Below, in pieces: positions 6,900 to 11,777 of a stretch of 11,777 nt of DNA. The DNA is from Bacteriovorax stolpii (GTDB lineage Bacteria; Bdellovibrionota; Bacteriovoracia; Bacteriovoracales; Bacteriovoracaceae), in NCBI GenBank assembly GCA_945862475.1, contig CAMAYW010000035.1, positions 1-11,777 of the forward strand, given 5' to 3'. The notes below the pieces were generated by a model that was not told where the DNA came from, did no database searches, and was given only the letters and a program-made list of their open reading frames with translations. A program made the position numbers and the translations under genes. Numbering within the stretch: position 1 is the stretch's first letter; each line of letters begins with the position of its first letter.

Positions 6900-7674
6900 A
6901 CTTTGGTTCCCTCTTCTCTAAGAATGCTTTCATGCCTTCTTTTTGATCTTTAGATGAAAATGTTAGATAAAAGTTTCTTCGCTCGTATTCCATTCCATCT
7001 TTTAGGGCCGTTTCAAAAGCAATATTCACAGCTTCTTTAGCAAGCTTAACGGCAACTGGAGCACGATTAGAAATAATTTTTGCGATTTCAAAAGTCTCTT
7101 GAAGAAGTGTTTCTGAAGGCACAACTTTGGCGACAAGCCCCGATCTTTCAGCCTCATAAGCATCCATCATGTCACCAGTCAGAACTGCAAGCATCGCCTT
7201 GGATTTTCCAATCGCTCGAGTCAGGCGTTGAGTTCCGCCAGCACCAGGGATTGTTCCTATCTTAATTTCAGGTTGACCGAATTTTGCTGAATCTCCTGCA
7301 ATGATAAAATCACAGGACATGGCCAGTTCACAGCCTCCACCAAGTGCAAAACCATTAACGGCTGCAATAATGGGCTTTGTCATAAGGGAAAGCTGCTTCC
7401 AAGTTCTCAATCTGTTATCATTAATTTGATCAATAGGGGTCGCCTCGGCCATTTGAGCGATGTCTGTCCCAGCAGCAAAGGCACGATCATTTCCAGTAAG
7501 AATGATCACACGCACATCTTTGTCATCCTCTAGCATAAAAAAAGCTTCAACAACATCCCTCAGGAGGTCAGTTGAAAGAGCATTGAGGACTTTTGGTCTA
7601 TTCAGTTGAACCAAAGCAATGTGGGGGTGATTTTGAAAATTCTTAGTAACAAGAATATTCTCGAAAGTTTTCAT
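6886..7674 (-). CDS. paaF: Enoyl-CoA hydratase, PaaF-type
   Basis: This crotonase-family hydratase adds water to 2,3-unsaturated acyl-CoA; in the paa pathway it acts on 2,3-dehydroadipyl-CoA. The 262-residue protein has the substrate and oxyanion motif FAAGTDI (66-72), the second oxyanion segment ALGGGCELA (110-118) with catalytic Glu116, and the second catalytic Glu136 in QPEIKIGTIPGAGGTQRL. The 20-residue spacing of the glutamates is as in classical crotonase. Both acids are present, in contrast to the neighbouring PaaG-type protein, so this is the true hydratase of the pair. The FAAGTDIAQMAE stretch resembles E. coli PaaF. AAGGG lies 6 bases before the ATG, which is 2 nt after the EthD-like gene. 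A general short-chain enoyl-CoA hydratase is the alternative. Confidence 0.88.
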   Translation of the reverse strand: MKTFENILVTKNFQNHPHIALVQLNRPKVLNALSTDLLRDVVEAFFMLEDDKDVRVIILTGNDRAFAAGTDIAQMAEATPIDQINDNRLRTWKQLSLMTKPIIAAVNGFALGGGCELAMSCDFIIAGDSAKFGQPEIKIGTIPGAGGTQRLTRAIGKSKAMLAVLTGDMMDAYEAERSGLVAKVVPSETLLQETFEIAKIISNRAPVAVKLAKEAVNIAFETALKDGMEYERRNFYLTFSSKDQKEGMKAFLEKREPKYEGN

Positions 7675-7676
7675 GC

Positions 7677-7997
7677 TTAGCCCTTAGTGATGATTTCTTC
7701 CGCAAAATGAACTGATACAAGGTCTCCAGCAAATTTCATAGCATCTTTCCCTGACTCCATCATCTCTGGGGTTTTCATGGCAGCTTTCCATGAATCTTTG
7801 TTTTCAAAAACCATTTCTACAACCTGATGAAGGTCAGAGGCACCAGCAGGACCGCCGAAGATTTTATTTGTTCTGACTTCTTTGATTCCTGGAATCTTTA
7901 GACAAATGGGAGTGTGAATATTTTTAAAGTGCTCTTCGAATTTTGCTTTTTGGGCTTCATCTGTAAGGGCCTTATAAGCAGCAATCACTTTATACAT
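7677..7997 (-). CDS. EthD-domain small protein (dimeric alpha+beta barrel)
   Basis: This 106-residue protein is probably cytosolic, as no signal peptide is visible. It has the EthD-family outline: a first strand (YKVIAAYK), helix residues EEHFKNIHTPICLKIPGI (21-38) with His23 and His28 in the family's H-x4-H region before a Leu/Ile-Pro-Gly turn, a middle strand LHQVVEMVFENKDSW, and a final strand VSVHFAEE. Members form dimeric ferredoxin-like barrels. They are known in a few ring or ether degradation clusters, mostly with unproven chemistry. AGGAG sits at 8002-8006, just before the ATG. It is the first gene of the operon, directly behind a candidate promoter, and 2 nt ahead of paaF. It may handle a reactive intermediate or support the oxygenase, but this is inference from context only. 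Confidence 0.75.
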   Translation of the reverse strand: MYKVIAAYKALTDEAQKAKFEEHFKNIHTPICLKIPGIKEVRTNKIFGGPAGASDLHQVVEMVFENKDSWKAAMKTPEMMESGKDAMKFAGDLVSVHFAEEIITKG

Positions 7998-8035
7998 ATA
8001 ACTCCTTGCGTCGGGCGCTTGATTTTACTTCACCA

Positions 8036-8065
8036 ACGATAACGACTTAGGAGTGAAAATGTCAA
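8036..8065 (-). promoter_or_regulatory. Candidate sigma-70 promoter of the paa-like operon
   Basis: On the minus strand a perfect -35 box TTGACA (8060-8065) is followed after 18 bases by TATCGT (8036-8041), 4 of 6 matches to TATAAT. A start near 8029 would give a leader of about 30 nt with AGGAG just before the EthD-like ATG. It lies in the only gap (82 nt) between the phosphate transporter operon and the catabolic operon. No terminator is visible there, so read-through from the pst genes is also possible. No operator or TetR/PaaX-type palindrome is clear. Confidence 0.42.
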
Positions 8066-8079
8066 AAAAATACAAAGGT

Positions 8080-8844
8080 TTAACCGAAACGCCCCTCAAT
8101 ATAAGCGGCGGTTCTCTCTTCCTTGGGTTTTTCGAATAATTCTTGGGTTTGACCCATTTCAATCAATTCACCCATGTACATGAAAATCGTTTCGTCGGAC
8201 ACGCGTTTCGCCTGGCTCATGGAGTGAGTCACAATAATAATAGAATAATCTTTTTTGAGATCTTTAATAAGTGTTTCAATAGCCTCGATCCCAGAGGGAT
8301 CTAGGGCAGAGCAGGGTTCGTCTAGAAGTAATAGTTTTGGTTTTAAAGGCAATAAGCGCGCAATACAAAGCCTCTGCTGCTTCTCAAGACTTAAGCTTAG
8401 CGCTGGACGATTCAGTTGATTCTTTAAATCATTCCAAAGCCCAACTCGAGTGAGGGCGCTTTCAACCATTTCATCTAATTCTTTTTTAGTGACTTTTTTT
8501 AGGTGAGTCCGAGCACCGAAAATAACATTTTCATAAATTGAAAGGGGGAGTGGATTTGGTTTTTGAAAAACCATGCCGACTTGCTTTCTTAATTCTGCTA
8601 AGGCAACTGACGGGTGATAAATATCTTCACCAAAAACTTGAATACTTCCCTCATGCGAAACTTCAGTCCCTCTTTCATTGACGCGGTTAAGACATTTTAA
8701 AAATGTACTTTTGCCACAACCAGATGGGCCAATTAAAGCCGTAATTTTGAAGGCTGAAATATTAAACGTTAAATCTTTTAGCGCTTGAAATTGGCCATAC
8801 CAGAAGGAGAATTCGTTTGTATTTACAACATAATTTCTATTCAT
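8080..8844 (-). CDS. pstB: PstB-like phosphate ABC ATPase with degenerate signature motif
   Basis: This is a cytosolic ATPase subunit of the phosphate importer, 254 residues as usual for PstB. Walker A is GPSGCGKST (39-47). The Q-loop is GMVFQKPNPLP with Gln94, Walker B is LLLLDEP (Asp175, Glu176), the D-loop is SALD (179-182) and the switch histidine is His207 in VTHSM, all canonical for PstB. The ABC signature is not: LSGGQQQR has become LSLEKQQR (151-158), losing both glycines and the first glutamine. Everything around it (CIAR, DEPCSALDP) is intact, so this is not general decay. A PstB homodimer of this protein would have two crippled ATP sites. The tandem upstream PstB has an intact LSGGQ, and the pair fits a heterodimer. 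It is the last gene of the operon, 3 nt after its partner. No phoU follows. Confidence 0.93.
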   Translation of the reverse strand: MNRNYVVNTNEFSFWYGQFQALKDLTFNISAFKITALIGPSGCGKSTFLKCLNRVNERGTEVSHEGSIQVFGEDIYHPSVALAELRKQVGMVFQKPNPLPLSIYENVIFGARTHLKKVTKKELDEMVESALTRVGLWNDLKNQLNRPALSLSLEKQQRLCIARLLPLKPKLLLLDEPCSALDPSGIEAIETLIKDLKKDYSIIIVTHSMSQAKRVSDETIFMYMGELIEMGQTQELFEKPKEERTAAYIEGRFG

Positions 8845-8847
8845 AGA

Positions 8848-9603
8848 TTACCCGAAGAGTCCTTCAATATATTCTTTTGTCCTTTGATCCTTCACAACAC
8901 CATTAAAAAGCTTCTCATTATCATCTAAATCTAAAATAGAGCCGTGTAACATCATTGCAGTTCTGTCCCCTAAACGTTTGGCCTGGTTAATCACATTCGT
9001 TACCATTACAATGGTCATATTCTTCTTTAGCTCATGAAGGACAGCTTCAATTTTCATTGTTGTGACGGGATCAATTGCAATTGAAAATTCATCAAGACAC
9101 AAAACTTCTGGATGATGCGAAAGGGCCCTCGCAATGGTAAGGCGCTGCTGTTGACCTCCAGATAATTTTGTTGCGAGACCATCAAGTCGATCTTTGACTT
9201 CATCCCAGAGTGCAGCCTTTTTGAGACAATCCTCCATGATAAAATCTAATTCTTTTTGATCTTTGCAACCCGCCATTCTTGGAGCATAGGTCACATTTTC
9301 CCTGATACTCATCGGAAGGCCTACTGGTAAGGGAGAAACCATACCAATTCTTCGTCGAAGGAAAGTGGAGTCCTCATCGATATATATGCTCTCGCCATCT
9401 AGCTTAATATCTCCAGAGACTTTTGCCGTAGGATGGAAATCCATCATTCGGTTTAATGATCTAAGAAGAGAACTTTTGCCTGAATTCGCTGGCCCAATAA
9501 TGGCCAAGACTTCATTTTGATAAATGTCCAGATTAAGTTTATGAATAACGTCTTTCGTTCCGTAATTAACCGTAAGATTTTTGATTTCAATTTTTTTATT
9601 CAT
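8848..9603 (-). CDS. pstB: Second PstB-like ATPase, intact LSGGQ but altered Q-loop and H-switch
   Basis: This 251-residue ABC ATPase is of the PstB type. Walker A is GPANSGKSS (37-45, Lys43), the signature is the perfect LSGGQQQRLTIARAL (147-161), and Walker B is LCLDEF (Asp171, Glu172). Two nucleotide-sensing positions are changed. The Q-loop, GMVFQKPNPFP in typical PstB, reads GMVSPLPVGLP, with Pro91 in place of Gln. The switch His is Asn203 in VTNVIN. The D-loop serine region reads SIAID instead of SALD. It can bind ATP through Walker A and can supply a working signature to a partner, but its own site looks hydrolysis-poor. It lies 4 nt after pstA and 3 nt before the other pstB. The C-terminal YIEGLFG is shared with the partner's YIEGRFG, so the two arose by duplication within the PstB family and then diverged in complementary ways. 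Confidence 0.92.
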   Translation of the reverse strand: MNKKIEIKNLTVNYGTKDVIHKLNLDIYQNEVLAIIGPANSGKSSLLRSLNRMMDFHPTAKVSGDIKLDGESIYIDEDSTFLRRRIGMVSPLPVGLPMSIRENVTYAPRMAGCKDQKELDFIMEDCLKKAALWDEVKDRLDGLATKLSGGQQQRLTIARALSHHPEVLCLDEFSIAIDPVTTMKIEAVLHELKKNMTIVMVTNVINQAKRLGDRTAMMLHGSILDLDDNEKLFNGVVKDQRTKEYIEGLFG

Positions 9604-9607
9604 AAAT

Positions 9608-10477
9608 TTACCACTTCCTTTTCATTCGGAAGTAACTTCTTAGAACCACAGCAATTGAGTTCACTGATAGGATCAAAAGGATAAGAACGAGTGCTGTTGC
9701 ATATGGGAAAGCATCTGGGACTCCAACAACTTGAGTGGAGATCGTAAAAAGGTGCATAGAAAGGGCCATACACTGATCAAAAACCGATTTCGGTAAAAAT
9801 GGCAGATAGAAAGCTACCCCAGTAAAGAGAATGGCGGCCGTTTCCCCTGCTGATCTTCCGACAGAGAACACCACTCCGGTTAAAATACCGGGAAGAGAGT
9901 TTGGAAGTACAATATATCTAATCGTTTGAAGTTTACTTGCTCCTACGTTCCAAGAAGCCTCTCGGTAAGAATGCGGAACGGCTTTTAGTGATTCAAGAGT
10001 GGAGGTAATAATCACGGGTAAATTCATCACAGCAAGTGTAAGTGAGGCTGCAAGAATACTTGTACCCATTTTCATGAAAAGAACAAAAGCACCTAGACCA
10101 AAAAGAGCATGAACAATACTTGGAACTCCCGCAAGATTTAAAATTGCAAGACGGATAATCCTCGTGAGCTTATTGTCTTTGGCGTATTCAGAAAGATAAA
10201 TGGCAGCAATCACACCCATGGGACAAGCAACCAGCACACTAATGACGACAAGCCAGAAAGTGCCAATAATCGTGGGGAAAATTCCTCCTGCAGTCATTCC
10301 TTCGATGGGATCCATTAAAAGAAAATCCCAGGATAAAGCAGAGTGACCTTTAACAAAAAGCCAAAAAATAATGATTAGTGCGGGAAGAAAAAGAAAGAAC
10401 GTGATGCTACTTAGAAGATTTTTAAATTTCTTTTCTTTAATTTCTTTATTTAGAAGATGATTACTAGGTTTAAACAT
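9608..10477 (-). CDS. pstA: Phosphate ABC transporter permease PstA
   Basis: This inner-membrane permease pairs with PstC to form the phosphate channel. The 289-residue protein has about six hydrophobic segments: one near 24-43, then a core of five at about 69-95, 112-135, 138-160, 196-222 and 258-279. The cytoplasmic coupling loop that docks on PstB is YREASWNVGASKLQTIRYIVLP (171-192). The polar motif GRSAGETAAIL (207-217) carries the Arg/Glu pair conserved in PstA and PstC. A perfect GGAGG, formed by the last pstC codons, lies 8 bases before the ATG. Spacing is 2 nt from pstC and 4 nt to the next gene. Confidence 0.95.
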   Translation of the reverse strand: MFKPSNHLLNKEIKEKKFKNLLSSITFFLFLPALIIIFWLFVKGHSALSWDFLLMDPIEGMTAGGIFPTIIGTFWLVVISVLVACPMGVIAAIYLSEYAKDNKLTRIIRLAILNLAGVPSIVHALFGLGAFVLFMKMGTSILAASLTLAVMNLPVIITSTLESLKAVPHSYREASWNVGASKLQTIRYIVLPNSLPGILTGVVFSVGRSAGETAAILFTGVAFYLPFLPKSVFDQCMALSMHLFTISTQVVGVPDAFPYATALVLILLILSVNSIAVVLRSYFRMKRKW

Positions 10478-10479
10478 AA

Positions 10480-11412
10480 TTATTGCCTCCTACCACGGAT
10501 GAGATAGTCTGCAGTTAAATTCACGACAAATGATAAGCAGAACAAAACAAGTCCAATCGCAAACAGTGCTTGATAATGCTCTCCACCTTTAGGAGATTCG
10601 CCTAATTCTGCTGCTATCGTTGCAGTGAGCGTTCGGCCTGGTTCAAAAATACTATTTGGTATTTGAATCGAGTGACCAGTGGCCATAAGAACAGCCATTG
10701 TTTCACCAAGAGCTCGTCCAACCCCTAAAAGGGCAGCCGCCATGAGTCCGTTTTTTGCAGCTGGAAGAAGAATTCGAGTTGCCACTTCCCATCTCGTAGC
10801 TCCTAAGGCCTCTGCAGCTTCTCGATAAGTTTCAGGCACGGCCCTAAGAGCATCTTCACCAACTGATATGATAAGCGGAAGAGACATGAGGGCGAGAATA
10901 ATAGACGCATTAAGAATATTCAGACCAATCGGCACATCAAAGAGTTGAATGATAGTGGGATTAATCATCATGATAGCGATGAACCCCCAAACGACCGATG
11001 GAATCGCGGCTAAGAATTCGATCAGGATTTTATAAATTTCTCTCACCTTTGGTGAGCAAAATTCAGAAATATAAAATGCACAAGCAAGTCCAAGAGGAAC
11101 AGCGATCAGCATGGAAATAACTGTAACGAGGACTGTTCCTGTAAGGAGGGCGAGGATTCCATACCGAATTTTTACCACAGAGGCTGGGTACCACTCTTCT
11201 GAAAAAAAGAATTCCTTAAAGTTAAAAGCCCCAACCAAAAAAGGATATGATTCTTTTAAAATGAAAAATAAAATGGCAGCAATTAAGACGATGCAGCTTA
11301 CTCCACCGGTTTTAATCATGCCTTCGATGATTTTTTCACCTAGAGGCTTTTCTTTTTTCTTTTGTCTCCATTCCATGGCGAGTGGAGCAGGTTCAGTCAC
11401 TTTTATTTCCAT
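10480..11412 (-). CDS. pstC: Phosphate ABC transporter permease PstC
   Basis: This is the second membrane half of the phosphate channel, 310 residues, normal for PstC. It has a basic cytoplasmic N-terminal stretch (about 1-30, with RQKKKEK), a first membrane helix (37-53) and a periplasmic segment. The permease core follows, with hydrophobic runs near 84-115, 126-150, 165-183, 221-245 and 281-300. The coupling loop YREAAEALGATRWEVATRILLP (196-217) and the GRALGETMAV motif (232-241) match PstC. The ELGESPKGGEHYQALFAIGLVLF block (269-291) is PstC-specific. AAAGG formed by the end of pstS precedes the ATG. Its coupling loop differs from that of PstA, which gives the two non-identical ATPases different docking surfaces to choose from. 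Confidence 0.95.
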   Translation of the reverse strand: MEIKVTEPAPLAMEWRQKKKEKPLGEKIIEGMIKTGGVSCIVLIAAILFFILKESYPFLVGAFNFKEFFFSEEWYPASVVKIRYGILALLTGTVLVTVISMLIAVPLGLACAFYISEFCSPKVREIYKILIEFLAAIPSVVWGFIAIMMINPTIIQLFDVPIGLNILNASIILALMSLPLIISVGEDALRAVPETYREAAEALGATRWEVATRILLPAAKNGLMAAALLGVGRALGETMAVLMATGHSIQIPNSIFEPGRTLTATIAAELGESPKGGEHYQALFAIGLVLFCLSFVVNLTADYLIRGRRQ

Positions 11413-11414
11413 AA

Positions 11415-11777
11415 TTACCTTTTAGGAGCAGGAACATAACCTGCTTTTACGGTGATTTCGTGGGCCCTATCAGTTTGAGTCCAGTCCAAGTAGGCCTGAA
11501 CGATCTCTGATGGATTTCCGGACGTATACATATAGAGTTCTCGTGAAATGGGATAAGACTTATCCATAGCCGTTTTTACTGTTGGCCCGATGCAATCGGA
11601 GTCCGAAGTCTTTTGGATACAGATGGCACGGACTCGAGGATTTAAATATCCCATACCAGAGTATCCAATGGCGCAAGGAGTTTTTTCAACGAGATCGATT
11701 GATTCTCTAGAACCATTAAGATCCATCGAACCAAGTTTTAAGTCTTTCTTTTTTCCTAAAATGGCTTCTCGGAAATA
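11415..11777 (-). CDS. pstS: Phosphate-binding protein PstS, C-terminal part (5' end outside window)
   Basis: This is the C-terminal 120 residues of the periplasmic phosphate-binding protein that feeds PstCA. The frame is open to the window edge (YFREAILGKKK and onward), so the first ATG inside the window is internal. Motifs fit the PstS family used by many non-enteric bacteria: GSMDLNGSRESIDLV, then PCAIGYSGMGYLN, then YPISRELYMYTSG, then a final VKAGYVPAPKR. A pair of cysteines 9 residues apart (CIQKTSDSDC) could form a disulfide in the periplasm. The signal peptide, the SGT phosphate-binding loop and any PHO box upstream are outside the window. It is the first visible gene of the pst operon, 2 nt before pstC. 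Confidence 0.92.
   Translation of the reverse strand, partial: YFREAILGKKKDLKLGSMDLNGSRESIDLVEKTPCAIGYSGMGYLNPRVRAICIQKTSDSDCIGPTVKTAMDKSYPISRELYMYTSGNPSEIVQAYLDWTQTDRAHEITVKAGYVPAPKR

Noticed and set aside
8001..8054. Inverted repeat ACTCCT/AGGAGT in the gap before the EthD-like gene
   Set aside because: It is only 6 bp with a 42-nt loop and no T-tract, and one arm is simply the Shine-Dalgarno of the EthD-like gene. It is not a terminator or a clear operator.
1..11777. CRISPR array, insertion sequence, tRNA/rRNA genes or prophage parts
   Set aside because: No spaced direct repeats, transposase reading frames, tRNA-like cloverleaf or phage genes were seen. Almost all bases are in recognisable metabolic, transport or flagellar genes.

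Overview
The window holds the 3' end of a flagellin gene on the + strand, followed by about 11.4 kb of tightly packed minus-strand genes in two transcription units. The moderately AT-rich sequence, the flagellin tail ending in ALKLIG, the many small lipoprotein or exported proteins and the overall codon use suggest a Gram-negative bacterium. The Bdellovibrionota (Bacteriovorax-like) are my best guess. That is inference from the flagellin tail and composition, not proven.

Region 1 (2-392): the C-terminal part of a flagellin and its hairpin terminator. It converges on the catabolic operon that reads towards it.

Region 2 (406-7997, minus strand): a phenylacetyl-CoA-type ring-epoxidation and beta-oxidation operon. 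In transcription order it encodes an EthD-like small barrel protein, PaaF enoyl-CoA hydratase, a small lipoprotein, PaaG isomerase, a PaaA-like diiron oxygenase subunit, a 3-hydroxyacyl-CoA dehydrogenase split into two genes, a PaaJ-type thiolase, a small exported protein and an aldehyde dehydrogenase. Gaps are mostly a few bases or overlaps; the one larger gap (86 nt) lies before paaJ. The operon has the lower-pathway enzymes (G, F, H, J) but no PaaB, C, D, E, K or Z in the window. The oxygenase is therefore either an orphan subunit with partners elsewhere or a simplified system. A candidate promoter lies at 8036-8065.

Region 3 (8080-11777, minus strand): a high-affinity phosphate ABC transporter operon in the order pstS (C-terminal part only), pstC, pstA, and two different pstB genes. 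No phoU follows.

The most striking signal is in the two PstB proteins. One has lost the ABC signature (LSGGQ replaced by LSLEK) but keeps its own Walker, Q-loop and H-switch residues. The other keeps LSGGQ but has lost its Q-loop glutamine (P91) and switch histidine (N203). In a head-to-tail heterodimer every defect falls into a single composite ATP site and the other site is fully canonical. This predicts an obligately asymmetric phosphate importer ATPase in place of the usual PstB homodimer.
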